A stretch of 64,000 bases of DNA, taken from positions 248,001-312,000 of the forward strand of contig CAVVSF010000008.1 in the NCBI GenBank assembly GCA_963750915.1, in the 5' to 3' direction. Positions 45,819-54,512 of the stretch are shown here, piece after piece. The first letter of the stretch is position 1, and every line of letters begins with the position of its first letter. A model generated the notes under the pieces. The model had not been told where the DNA came from. It saw only the letters and a program-made list of their open reading frames with translations, and made no database searches. This DNA comes from DATBJJ01 sp963750915. Lineage in GTDB: Bacteria > Acidobacteriota > Vicinamibacteria > Vicinamibacterales > 2-12-FULL-66-21. The position numbers and the translations under genes are program-made.

Positions 45819-46895
45819 CTACTTCCCGGCGCAGGCCTTGACTTCCTCGGCGATGTCGCCGAGCTCGGAGTCGAGGCCGACGCCAGGCCCGTAGGTGCCG
45901 TTCCGGACCGAGCGTATGAACTTGCTGTGGGCGTCGAGCGGCAGCGTCGCGGCATTGCTACAGAAGTTGTGCCAGCTGCCGTCCCGGCTCAGGTACTGCT
46001 CGACGTTCGAGAGATAAAACGCGGCCACCGTGCCTTCGCGCTCGCGGAGGTAGCGGCCGACCGCGCGCAGCGCTTTCGGTCCGGCGAAGTTCCCCACCAC
46101 CGGCACGAACAGGTTCTTCTCGTGCAGATCCTTCATCACCTTGAAATTGTCGTCGTTGGCCAGGAAGCTCCGCATCTGCCCCTTGCCGTCGTCGGCCACC
46201 ATCAGGTCCCAGTAAGTGGGCGCGTTGCGGCCGCCGCCGACGCCGCCCGTCGACCAGTACGACAGGCCGGGACCGTGCCAGGAGAAATTGCCGTAGACGT
46301 ACTCGATGCCGACGAGATCTTCCGGCGACAGCCCGAGATTCCGTTTCTTCGTGAGGTGATCGAGCAGCCGCTTGAGGTTCTCCTTGAAGAGCGCCTCGCT
46401 CTGCTCCTGCTTGTAGAGCGCATCGAAGATGTCGTTCGTCGAGGCCGTGGCGGCAAGCCCCGCCGGCCGCTTACGTGAGAACAGGCGGAAGACGAAATCG
46501 GCGCGGTCGCTCGACAGCTCGAAGATCGCCTTGTACATGAGATGCAGATGCAGGTTGCCGCGGCGTACGTCGACGATGAACGCCATCTTCGGCTTGACGG
46601 CGGCGATATAGGTGAAATTCTGCTCGGGGCCGACGCCGAGATAGACGCGGTTCATCCGCGTCGGCTGGGCGAGGTCGTTGAGGACGTACTGAAAGAAGAT
46701 TTCGTTCGACAGCAGGTTGTCCGAGCGGAACTGACCGTTCGGCTCGGACATCTCGGTGACCAGGCTCCAGAACTCACGATCGCTGAGACGGTCCGGCAGC
46801 GCCGGCGCGGAGGCGCCGAGTTCGTTCGTCGGAAAGCGTGCGACCGCGAGGTGCAGAATCGCGATGACGAACAGCAGGAGCGATCGTCGGTTCAC
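45819..46895 (-). CDS. Conserved secreted protein of unknown function
   Basis: A 358-residue protein with an N-terminal signal peptide (RSLLLFVIAILHLAVARF). It shows the segment LSDREFWSLVTEMSEPNGQF followed by RSDNLLSNE, which I recall as a conserved start in a family of uncharacterised bacterial proteins, and MAFIVDVRRGNLHLHLMYKA, which resembles the acid-ended strand of a methyltransferase-like fold. No catalytic motif can be named. It may be related to the Leptospira LIC_10091-type family, but I am not certain. GTG or nearby start with GGGAG upstream. Confidence 0.75.
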   Translation of the reverse strand: MNRRSLLLFVIAILHLAVARFPTNELGASAPALPDRLSDREFWSLVTEMSEPNGQFRSDNLLSNEIFFQYVLNDLAQPTRMNRVYLGVGPEQNFTYIAAVKPKMAFIVDVRRGNLHLHLMYKAIFELSSDRADFVFRLFSRKRPAGLAATASTNDIFDALYKQEQSEALFKENLKRLLDHLTKKRNLGLSPEDLVGIEYVYGNFSWHGPGLSYWSTGGVGGGRNAPTYWDLMVADDGKGQMRSFLANDDNFKVMKDLHEKNLFVPVVGNFAGPKALRAVGRYLREREGTVAAFYLSNVEQYLSRDGSWHNFCSNAATLPLDAHSKFIRSVRNGTYGPGVGLDSELGDIAEEVKACAGK

Positions 46896-46990
46896 GCGGT
46901 GAACTCCCTGTGCAGGCGATTCTCGCCAGCCACCCGATTTCTGTCAATCACGGACAGGACGCTACGAACCGCTCTTGAAACGAACAAACC

Positions 46991-48868
46991 CTACCGCGTC
47001 ACCCTGATTGGCACCATCATCCGCGTCGACTGATCGCCGGCGGTAGCGGTGATCGCAATCAGGAACTCGCCGCGCGCGACCGAAGACAGCGGTAACTCGA
47101 TGTCGTAGGGCGCGTCGGGCGACGTGCGCGCGACGAGCGGCAGCGCCGCCAGATCCTTTCCCCACTGGCTGATCAGTCGCGCCGTGACGGACGCCGTCGG
47201 CGCCGCGGCGCCGAGAATGGCGAACCGGATGTGGAGGCGGTCGGTCCGGAGGAACTCCCGGCCGGGATAGGGCATCGCCTCGGGACCGAGGTCGAGATTG
47301 CGGCGCTCGAGCGCCGATTGCGTCCGGAAAACGGCCGGGGCGCTGATCTGGAGACCCGGCGCCGCGGGGTCGGGAACGACGATGGTCCTGACGTCGCGAT
47401 CGATGATCTCGTTCGTCTTGTCGAGCGCGTTGACGGCGACGCGCAACGGCCCCGGCGGCGCCTCGAACTGGATGCCGTTGCGATCCACGGGACCGTCGAA
47501 GATCTTCGCCTGGCCCTGTTCGGCGAGGACCGACACGTGCGTCGCCGCCGGGCCGCCGTCGGTCTGCGGTCGCGGCTGCCACGCCAGCCGCACCATCGGG
47601 CGGTCCGCCTGCAGCGACGCCCCGACCCAGAGGTCGATGGTCCGCCGCGCCGTCGGTTTCGGCAGGTCGAGGAACGCGCGGGTCATGTCCGGCGGCAGTT
47701 CGGCTTCGGCGGCCCGGACCTTCGCCCGCGTCATGTCGGCGACGCTCGGCGCCCAGTAGCCGGCGCGCGCCCGGACCTCGAGGCCGGAGCCCTTCACCTT
47801 GACGCGCAGCTTGTGGTACTTGCCGTCGGTGGCGCGTTCGGCGGCGGAATAGCCGAGCAAGTAGAACCCGCTCGACTGCGTCACCACCGACTGCAGCGAT
47901 GCCAGCAGGTCGTTCGAGCGGAAGTACTCGCCGCCGGTGTCGACCGCCACGCCCTCGAACAGCGACCCGAACCGCTGCGGCCCGAAGCCGCGCGGGTCAA
48001 GCGCGTAGATCGCCGTGTTGTTGGTGTTGGCGGAGCGCACGAGGTCGTTCAGCGGATCCTGGAAATCGCGCAGGCCGCGCAGGCCTTCGCTCACCAGGAT
48101 GATGGACTTGCGGCCGTCGCGCAGGCCACCGAGGTGCATCGCCGCCGCCTTCAGCGCCGAGATCGTCACTTCCGAACGCAGCCGCTCGATGTCGCCGCGC
48201 TGCAGGTGCGCGTCCTCGACGGCGCTGCGGGTCGGAACGTAGACGCCGGATCGTCCGATCAGCTTCCGCGTCCGGTCGAAGAGCTCGAGCCGGTCGCGCG
48301 TGAAAACCAGCGCGTCGATCGGCGTGAGCGGATCCATGAAGGCGACGATGTCGGTCGGCCCGAACGCCGTCCGGACGAACTGCATCAGCGACGTCCGCGC
48401 CCGTACCGCGCTCGCAATCTGCCCGATGTGGTACTCGTCCCAGAAGATCAGGAAGACACGCACGTTGTCGCGGCTGGCTTCCGCCGCGGCATGCGACTTC
48501 GAGCGGATCGTCAGGGACAGTTCGTTGTCGGCATCCGGCTGGCCGTCGGCGGTCACGTACTGGAAGCTCTTGATCTCCTGCGGCTCGCCTTCGTCCTCGA
48601 GCTCGAAGTCCTCGGCCTTCAGGTTCGAGACCGGCACGCCCTTCTTGTCGAGCACCACCACGTCGACGCGCACGAGGTCGGCGCCGGTGCGGAAGACCGG
48701 GCGCTGCGGTTGAGGTGAATCGGGTGATGCGGGCGGTGTCGCCGGGGGCGTGGCTGGCGGCGTGGTCGGCGGCTGATTCTGAGTTGCGTTTGCGCGTCCG
48801 GCGAGCGAGGCCACCGCGAGAACGATCGCGGTCGCGGCGAGCATTCCGAGGAACGGGCGTCGGGTCAT
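46991..48868 (-). CDS. VWA domain-containing protein (VWFA-related Acidobacterial family)
   Basis: A 625-residue exported protein. Signal peptide (FLGMLAATAIVLAVASLA), then a Pro/Thr-rich linker (TTPPATPPATPPASPD), then TGADLVRVDVVVLDKKGVPV, the family lead-in. The VWA domain has a degenerate metal site (LIFWDEYHIG). A C-terminal beta region ends MMVPIRVTR. It is intact, unlike its paralogue at 13365. Secreted VWA proteins of this type are numerous in Acidobacteriota and have no assigned role beyond likely adhesion or complex formation. Confidence 0.9.
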   Translation of the reverse strand: MTRRPFLGMLAATAIVLAVASLAGRANATQNQPPTTPPATPPATPPASPDSPQPQRPVFRTGADLVRVDVVVLDKKGVPVSNLKAEDFELEDEGEPQEIKSFQYVTADGQPDADNELSLTIRSKSHAAAEASRDNVRVFLIFWDEYHIGQIASAVRARTSLMQFVRTAFGPTDIVAFMDPLTPIDALVFTRDRLELFDRTRKLIGRSGVYVPTRSAVEDAHLQRGDIERLRSEVTISALKAAAMHLGGLRDGRKSIILVSEGLRGLRDFQDPLNDLVRSANTNNTAIYALDPRGFGPQRFGSLFEGVAVDTGGEYFRSNDLLASLQSVVTQSSGFYLLGYSAAERATDGKYHKLRVKVKGSGLEVRARAGYWAPSVADMTRAKVRAAEAELPPDMTRAFLDLPKPTARRTIDLWVGASLQADRPMVRLAWQPRPQTDGGPAATHVSVLAEQGQAKIFDGPVDRNGIQFEAPPGPLRVAVNALDKTNEIIDRDVRTIVVPDPAAPGLQISAPAVFRTQSALERRNLDLGPEAMPYPGREFLRTDRLHIRFAILGAAAPTASVTARLISQWGKDLAALPLVARTSPDAPYDIELPLSSVARGEFLIAITATAGDQSTRMMVPIRVTR

Positions 48869-49030
48869 CGTCTCTCGCCTTGCGCCGGGTCGGTGAGCCG
48901 CTCGGACGCTCGATGATTCGACCCGTCAGCGGGTCGTGCTGGTAGAAACTCCAGGAAACACTGCAAAATTCCGCCGGCTTCGCAATCCGCCCGCCTGGTG
49001 CCGCCGCGCGACAACGGGACGAGAAAACTA
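48869..49030. other. Upstream part of a 383-base intergenic gap
   Basis: No gene, repeat or convincing hairpin is seen here. The promoter, the palindrome and a second hairpin occupy the rest of the gap before the siderophore receptor. Confidence 0.5.
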
Positions 49031-49059
49031 TTGACGACCGATTAGGTCGGAGATATCGT
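49031..49059 (+). promoter_or_regulatory. Putative promoter of the siderophore receptor
   Basis: TTGACG (49031-49036) and TATCGT (49054-49059) are spaced by 17 bases. The local sequence (GAGAAAACTATTGACG) is AT-rich for this genome. Confidence 0.5.
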
Positions 49060-49064
49060 TGCCG

Positions 49065-49098
49065 GGTGCCGAAATGAGATTCGTCTCATTTCGGCACC
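49065..49098 (+). promoter_or_regulatory. Fur-like operator/stem-loop before the siderophore receptor
   Basis: GGTGCCGAAATGAGA-TTCG-TCTCATTTCGGCACC is a perfect 15-bp inverted repeat. Its core AATGAGA...TCTCATT equals the half-sites of many Fur boxes (AATGAGAAT-N-ATTCTCATT), but the spacer is 4 rather than 5 bases. Sited just downstream of the -10 box, it could be a repressor operator or an RNA stem with a UUCG loop. Confidence 0.5.
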
Positions 49099-49113
49099 TC
49101 ATAGAACTCAAGT

Positions 49114-49143
49114 GCCCGCCGGGTGCGCTAACACCCGGCGGGC
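49114..49143 (+). promoter_or_regulatory. Strong GC hairpin in the receptor leader
   Basis: GCCCGCCGGGTG-CGCTAA-CACCCGGCGGGC is a perfect 12-bp stem with a 6-base loop and no T-tract. It is either part of a structured 5' leader or a terminator-like element for upstream transcription. Confidence 0.5.
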
Positions 49144-49251
49144 GTACCGAACAAGGTCGGACCGACCCTTATCACACGACTGGCGCGTGATCCGCCCGGT
49201 CTCCGCATTCTAGCGGACGCCTGCGTGCAGCGCCAGATCCGGAGGCACTTC

Positions 49252-51840
49252 ATGGCGCATTCACGCAAGACGCGCCGCAGGCAATCCCGCCGGCGCGCTC
49301 GCACGACTCCCTGGATCGTTCTCGGGGCCGTCGTGGCCACCCTCCCATCCCTGCACGCGTCGGAGCACCGCCCCGCCGCGCTCCCGGCCGATCGCCGCAT
49401 CGTCCTCGAACCGGCACGGCTGGAGGCGGCGCTGGCGCACGTCAGGATCTGGACGCCGAGCGAGACGATGCCGGTGCTGAGATGGCAGACGCCCGCGGCC
49501 GTGCCGGCGCCGGCGACGGCGCCGGTCTACACATTCGGGATTCCCGCCGGACCGCTGACGGCGGCGATTGCCGAGTTCGAGCGCGTGACCAGCGTTCGCG
49601 TCACGTTCGACGCCACCACGGTCCGCGATCTCACGACCGCCGGCGTCAACGGCACGCTGACGGCGGCCCAGGCACTGGCCCGCCTCCTCGACGGCAGCAG
49701 CCTCTCGCACCGGTTCACCGATGCGTCGGCGGCGGTCGTCGAGATCCGCGTCGACGAGGCCAGGGTCGAGGTCAGCGGCGCGAAGCCACGGGTCGAATCG
49801 AGCAAGTACAGTGCCCCGCTCACCGAGACGCCGCAGACCATCCAGGTCATCCCGCGCACGCTGCTCGACGAGCAGGGCGCGCAGACGCTGACCGATGCGC
49901 TGCGGAACGTCCCGGGCATCACGATGCAGGCCGGCGAAGGCGGCGGTGCCTCCAACACCAGCGGCGACATGTTCAACATGCGCGGCTTCTCGGCCAACAA
50001 CAGCCTCTTCATCGACAACGTGCGCGACGACGGTCTGATCGCCCGCGACGTCTTCAACCTCGAGCAGGTCGAGGTGTTCTCCGGGCCGACCGGCTCGGAC
50101 GTCGGCCGCACCAACGCCGCCGGCTACATCAATCTCGCGACCAAGACCCCGAACCTCGAGGGCTCGCAGTCGGGATCGTTCAGCGTCGCCGGCCACGAGC
50201 AGCTGCGAGCGACGGTCGACATCAACCAGCCGGTGCGTTTCGGCAACGCCGACACGTTCCTCGGCAACGCCGCCATCCGCGTCAACGGCCTGTGGCAGGA
50301 CGGCGGCGTCCCCGGCCGCGACTACACCGAGCGCGAGAGCAAGTCGATCGCGCCGTCGATCGCCTTTGGCCTCAGCACGCCGACCCGCGCCAGCCTCTCG
50401 GCGCAGGTCATGCGGCAGGACAACCTCGCCGACTACGGGCTGCCGGCCGCGGCCTCTCCGATCGGCCCGCTGACGGCAACCTCGGTGCTGGCGGCGCAGC
50501 CGGTCGATCAGGCCAACTATTACGGCAGCCCCGACTACGACTACGACAAGGTCGAGCAGGACAGCGTCACCCTGCGCCTCGAGCACGACGTCAACCCGAA
50601 CCTGACGCTGCGCAATCAGACCCGCTACAACGCGACGACGCGCGAGGCGGTGATCACCAGCATCGCGAACGCGGCGGCGTACAACCCGGAAACGAACCTC
50701 GTCTCGCTCAGCCGCCAGGCCAACACGCGCGAGAACGAGATCTTCTCGAACCAGACCAACCTCGGCGCCCGCCTGACGACCGGCGAGCTCCGGCACGAGA
50801 TCAGCGCCGGGCTCGAGATCGCGACCGAGAGCCAGTACGCGCCGACGCTCGCCGGCGTCGGCACCCGCGACCCGGTCGACATCAACAATCCCGACGTCTT
50901 CAGCCCGGTCGTCGGGATGGATATCGTCCCGACCGGCGCCAGCTCCGACGGCAGCACCGACACGGTGGCGTTCTACGTCTTCGACGCGTTCGACCTCGGC
51001 CCGCGCTTCCGCGTCAACGGCGGTATCCGGGTGGAGCGCTACGAGACGAAGTCGCGCTCGATCTCGACCGCCGGAGTGCCGACCGATACCGGCGGCGACG
51101 GCACGCTGGTCAGCGGCAAGGCGGGGCTCATCTTCCGGCTCAATCAGCAGGGCAACCTGTACGTCTCGTACGGGTCGTCGCTGACGCCGCCCGGCTCCGC
51201 CAACTTCCAGCTGAACGCCGGCGCGTCGAACCAGAACAACCCCAACGTCGACCCGCAGGAATCGGTCAATTACGAGGTCGGCTCCAAGTGGGACCTCGCC
51301 GGACGGCTGCAGCTGACCGGGGCCCTCTTCTGGACCGAGAACAAGAACGTCATCTACGTCGTCGACGGCACGGCGATCCCGCCGATCTTCAACCAGGACG
51401 ACGGCCAGAGCGTCAAGGGGACGACGTTGTCGCTCATCGGGCAGATCACGCCGTGGTGGGACGTGACGATGAGCGCGCAGTACCTCGATTCCGAGGTCAA
51501 GAGCCAGAACCCCGCGATCGACGGCCAGCGCCTCGCGCTCGCGCCCGAGTTCTCGGGCAGCCTGTGGACGACGGTGCGCCTCCCGCATGACATTCGGCTC
51601 GGCGGCGGCCTGCGCTATACCGCCGACGCGTTCATCAGCACGGCGAACACGACATTCATCCCGGGCTACACCATCGCCGACGCGCTCGCCGAGGTTCCGG
51701 TGGGGTCGAAGCTGCTGGTGCGGCTGAACGTCTACAACATCACCGACAAGGACTACATCCGCGGCATCAACAACAACGGCGGCCGCTACACCCCGGGCAC
51801 GCCGCGGTCGTTCCTGCTGTCGACGGCCGTGCGTTTTTAA
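49252..51840 (+). CDS. TonB-dependent siderophore receptor with STN domain
   Basis: An 862-residue outer-membrane receptor. After an Arg-rich N-terminus and signal segment comes an STN (secretin/TonB N-terminal) domain (about 90-165; FGIPAGPLTAAIAEFERVTS). The plug starts PQTIQVIPRTLLDEQGAQTL and the barrel ends in RSFLLSTAVRF. STN domains usually signal to FecR/sigma pairs, but none is near. It probably imports ferric siderophores of the catecholate type. The ATG 49252 has GGAGG 6 bases upstream. A Fur-like palindrome precedes it and a PiuC gene follows, as in Pseudomonas piuA-piuC. Confidence 0.92.
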   Translation: MAHSRKTRRRQSRRRARTTPWIVLGAVVATLPSLHASEHRPAALPADRRIVLEPARLEAALAHVRIWTPSETMPVLRWQTPAAVPAPATAPVYTFGIPAGPLTAAIAEFERVTSVRVTFDATTVRDLTTAGVNGTLTAAQALARLLDGSSLSHRFTDASAAVVEIRVDEARVEVSGAKPRVESSKYSAPLTETPQTIQVIPRTLLDEQGAQTLTDALRNVPGITMQAGEGGGASNTSGDMFNMRGFSANNSLFIDNVRDDGLIARDVFNLEQVEVFSGPTGSDVGRTNAAGYINLATKTPNLEGSQSGSFSVAGHEQLRATVDINQPVRFGNADTFLGNAAIRVNGLWQDGGVPGRDYTERESKSIAPSIAFGLSTPTRASLSAQVMRQDNLADYGLPAAASPIGPLTATSVLAAQPVDQANYYGSPDYDYDKVEQDSVTLRLEHDVNPNLTLRNQTRYNATTREAVITSIANAAAYNPETNLVSLSRQANTRENEIFSNQTNLGARLTTGELRHEISAGLEIATESQYAPTLAGVGTRDPVDINNPDVFSPVVGMDIVPTGASSDGSTDTVAFYVFDAFDLGPRFRVNGGIRVERYETKSRSISTAGVPTDTGGDGTLVSGKAGLIFRLNQQGNLYVSYGSSLTPPGSANFQLNAGASNQNNPNVDPQESVNYEVGSKWDLAGRLQLTGALFWTENKNVIYVVDGTAIPPIFNQDDGQSVKGTTLSLIGQITPWWDVTMSAQYLDSEVKSQNPAIDGQRLALAPEFSGSLWTTVRLPHDIRLGGGLRYTADAFISTANTTFIPGYTIADALAEVPVGSKLLVRLNVYNITDKDYIRGINNNGGRYTPGTPRSFLLSTAVRF

Positions 51841-51863
51841 TCCGAGGGGCTTCGCCCCTCGGA
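51841..51863 (+). terminator. Hairpin after the siderophore receptor
   Basis: TCCGAGGGGC-TTC-GCCCCTCGGA is a perfect 10-bp stem immediately after the TAA. No T-run follows, so termination may be partial, letting PiuC be co-transcribed. Confidence 0.5.
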
Positions 51864-52017
51864 CTCCCCGACTGGCTTCCGCCTCCGCTGAAGCTACGGC
51901 GAGACCTCGCCGAAGCGCCTGCGGCGCGAAGGCGGGCGCTCGCTGCGCTCGCTCGCTCACAGCACTGACACGGCGCTGGCGATTTGCGAGAGGTTGGCGC
52001 GATTTTTTCGAGGCACC

Positions 52018-52698
52018 ATGCTTCTTCACGTACCGAACGTCCTTACTCCCGAGCAGGTCGCCAGCGGGCGGCAGCTCCTCGAAAGCGCGAACTGGGTCGA
52101 CGGCAAGGTCACCGCCGGCGCGCAGTCGGCGCGCGCGAAACAGAACCTGCAGCTGCCCGAGGACTCGCCGCAGGCGCGTCAGCTCGGCGACGTGATCCTG
52201 GCGGCACTGCAGCGCAACGCGCTCTTCATGTCGGCGGCGCTGCCGCTCAAGGTGTTTCCGCCGCTCTTCAATCAGTACGCCGGCGGTCATTCGTTCGGCA
52301 GCCACGTCGACAACGCGATCCGGCAGGTGCCGGGAACGCCGCACCGGGTCCGCACCGACCTCTCGGCGACCCTCTTCTTCGTCGATCCCGACGCCTACGA
52401 GGGCGGCGAGCTCGTCGTCGAAGACACCTACGGCACGCACAGCGTCAAGCTGCCGGCGGGGCACCTGATTCTCTACCCCTCGACCAGCCTGCACCACGTG
52501 CGCCCGGTCACGAGCGGCGCCCGGCTGGCGTCGTTCTTCTGGATCCAGAGCCTGGTCCGCGACGACTGGCGGCGGACGATGCTGTTCGACATGGACAGCG
52601 CGATCCAGCGCCTCGCCCGCGACATCCCCGACCATCCGTCGACCGTGCAGATGACCGGCGTGTACCACAACCTGCTGCGGCAGTGGTCGGAGCTATAA
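52018..52698 (+). CDS. piuC: PKHD-type Fe(II)/2-oxoglutarate hydroxylase (PiuC/YbiX)
   Basis: A 226-residue dioxygenase. The iron ligands are the H-x-D of FGSHVDNAI and the distal His of LHHVRPV, with the 2-oxoglutarate Arg in GARLASFFW. The C-terminal part (DIPDHPSTVQMTGVYHNLLRQ) is characteristic of the UPF0051/YbiX-PiuC group. PiuC is linked to iron uptake with the TonB receptor PiuA in Pseudomonas. The receptor upstream matches that context. The ATG 52018 has CGAGG at spacing 4. Confidence 0.93.
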   Translation: MLLHVPNVLTPEQVASGRQLLESANWVDGKVTAGAQSARAKQNLQLPEDSPQARQLGDVILAALQRNALFMSAALPLKVFPPLFNQYAGGHSFGSHVDNAIRQVPGTPHRVRTDLSATLFFVDPDAYEGGELVVEDTYGTHSVKLPAGHLILYPSTSLHHVRPVTSGARLASFFWIQSLVRDDWRRTMLFDMDSAIQRLARDIPDHPSTVQMTGVYHNLLRQWSEL

Positions 52699-52705
52699 AC
52701 GAAGC

Positions 52706-52770
52706 GTAGGGCGGAGCTTCAGCTCCGCCGCGCCTAACGAGCGGGAGGCGGGGCTGAAGCCCCGCCCTGC
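52706..52770. repeat. GTAGGGCGGAGCTTCAGCTCCG repeat plus GGCGGGGCTGAAGCCCCGCC
   Basis: Two adjacent hairpins: GGCGGAGCTTCAGCTCCGCC (52710-52729) and GGCGGGGCTGAAGCCCCGCC (52747-52766). The first shares 24 identical bases with the repeat at 25536. Confidence 0.8.
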
Positions 52771-52845
52771 GCACCCTCCGGACCTGCTCCACGGAAACGC
52801 AACCTCCTCCGACGGCGTAACATGCCGGCAAGGGAGGCTTTCGTC

Positions 52846-54156
52846 TTGACGAAGCGTACAACTCGACCGGCGCTGCTCGCACTCGGCTTCGCGGCAGCAT
52901 TCAGCGTTTCCACTACGGCGATGAACGACCGGTTCTGGCCGCAATGGCGCGGGCCGCACGCGTCGGGGGTGTCGGCATCGGCCAAGCCGCCGCTGACCTG
53001 GAGCGAAACCAGCAACATCCGCTGGAAGAAGGAGATACCCGGGCGCGGCGCCGGCACGCCGGTGATCTGGGACAACCAGATCTTCCTGTCCACCGCGATT
53101 CCCGTCGGCGTGACCGAGGCCGAAGCGCATGCCGCCCGCGGCACGAGTCCCAGCGCCCACAAGTACGTCGTCATGTCGCTCGACCGGAAGGACGGCCGCG
53201 TCCTGTGGGAACGGGTCGCGCGCGAGGAGGCGCCGCACGAAGCCGCCCACCAGGAATGGGGCACCTGGGCGTCGCCCTCGATCGTCACCGACGGCACGCA
53301 CGTCATCGCCTCGTTCGAGTCGCGCGGCATCTATGCCTACGACATGAAGGGCGCGCCGGTGTGGAACAAGGATCTCGGCGACAAGAAGATGCGCAACACC
53401 TTCGGCGAGGGCAGCTCGCCGGCGCTGCACGGCAACACGCTGGTCATCGTCTGGGATCACCAGGGCGAATCGTTCATCATCGCGCTCGACAAGCGGACCG
53501 GCGCCGAGCGCTGGCGCGTGGTGCGGGACGAGATCGACACGTGGGCGACGCCGCTCGTCGTCGAAGTCAACGGCCGCGCCCAGGTCGTCACCAGCGGCAT
53601 GAAGCAGGTGCGGAGCTACGATCTGGAGACCGGCCAGGTCGTCTGGCACAGCGCCGGGACGACGATGAACGCGATCCCGTCGCCGGTGGCGGAGAAGGGC
53701 CTGCTGATCGTGACGGCCGGCTTCCGCGGCAACAACCTGAAGGCGATTCGCCTCGCCGAGGCGAAGGGCGACATCACCGGCACACCGGCGCTGCTGTGGT
53801 CGCTCGATCGCGACACGCCCTACGTGCCGTCGCCGCTGCTGTATGACGGCATCCTCTACCTGCTGAAGTCCAACAACGGCATCCTCTCGGTGTTCGACGC
53901 CACGACCGGCAAGCCGCACTACCAGCTGACCCGGCTCGAGGCGGCACCGAACGTCTTCGCCTCGCCGGTCGGCGCCGCCGGCCGCGTCTACATTCCAAGC
54001 CAGAACGGCACGACGGTGGTGCTGAAGCACGGCCCGACCTTCGAGGTGCTGGCCGAGAACAAACTCGACGACGGCTTCAACGCCTCACCGGCGCTCGTCG
54101 ACAACGAGCTCTACCTGCGTGGTTACAAGTCGCTGTACAGCGTCGGGGAGAAGTAG
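52846..54156 (+). CDS. PQQ-like beta-propeller protein
   Basis: A 436-residue exported propeller. A signal peptide (TTRPALLALGFAAAFSVSTT) is followed by WPQWRGPHASGVS, the start seen in the WD-like 'PQQ-binding-like' family of Acidobacteriota and Planctomycetota, and repeated blades (YAYDMKGAPVWNKDL, DLETGQVVW, VFDATTGKP). No dehydrogenase catalytic residues or PQQ-contact disulfide are seen, so it is likely a structural or binding protein of the BamB fold. The TTG at 52846 is preceded by AAGGGAGG (52830-52837); an ATG at 52822 is in frame but lies before that site. Confidence 0.85.
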   Translation: MTKRTTRPALLALGFAAAFSVSTTAMNDRFWPQWRGPHASGVSASAKPPLTWSETSNIRWKKEIPGRGAGTPVIWDNQIFLSTAIPVGVTEAEAHAARGTSPSAHKYVVMSLDRKDGRVLWERVAREEAPHEAAHQEWGTWASPSIVTDGTHVIASFESRGIYAYDMKGAPVWNKDLGDKKMRNTFGEGSSPALHGNTLVIVWDHQGESFIIALDKRTGAERWRVVRDEIDTWATPLVVEVNGRAQVVTSGMKQVRSYDLETGQVVWHSAGTTMNAIPSPVAEKGLLIVTAGFRGNNLKAIRLAEAKGDITGTPALLWSLDRDTPYVPSPLLYDGILYLLKSNNGILSVFDATTGKPHYQLTRLEAAPNVFASPVGAAGRVYIPSQNGTTVVLKHGPTFEVLAENKLDDGFNASPALVDNELYLRGYKSLYSVGEK

Positions 54157-54171
54157 CGTCTGTTTGTTTGG

Positions 54172-54390
54172 CGGAGGGGACGGAGTCAACGGAGTTCACA
54201 AACGGAGGAACGGAGATAACAGAGACGCACGGAGGCTCCTCTTGATTGCTGCGTCTCACCGGACATGCCGCGCTCCGGCGCGGGTGTCAGCCCCGCATTC
54301 GCTAGACCTTGCGTCCAACCCCGGACCCTCCGTGCGTCTCCGTTGAGCTCCGTTCCTCCGTTTGTGAATCCGTTACCTCCGTCCCCTCCG
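54172..54390. repeat. GGAGGAACGGA word-repeat long inverted repeat
   Basis: Left arm 54172-54235 and right arm 54327-54390 (64 bases each) are near-perfect reverse complements, starting CGGAGGGGACGGAGTCAACG and ending ...ACCTCCGTCCCCTCCG. The arms are built from GGAGGAACGGAGA-type words. The 91-base loop has no gene. It lies in the 356-base gap between the PQQ-like gene and the second Oar-like receptor and holds most of that gap. Confidence 0.85.
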
Positions 54391-54512
54391 TAACACAATC
54401 GCCCCCAATTGCGGGTAACAGGAACGGCCCTGCAATCTTGCAGATGGCCTCCTACACTCCACCGAACACGCTGCGCTGGCGCAGCTTCCGCAAAATCCTT
54501 GGTGGAGGATCC

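Noticed and set aside
49065..49143. Receptor leader as a cobalamin or other known riboswitch
   Set aside because: No B12 box or other conserved riboswitch core is seen; only two simple perfect stems.
49261..52668. Very long open frame opposite the siderophore receptor (and similar ones opposite 9821-13258, 26166-29201 and 43089-45815)
   Set aside because: High-GC genes leave open antisense frames. These show only Arg/Val/Asp-rich shadow sequence with no domain, while the opposite strand encodes clear families.
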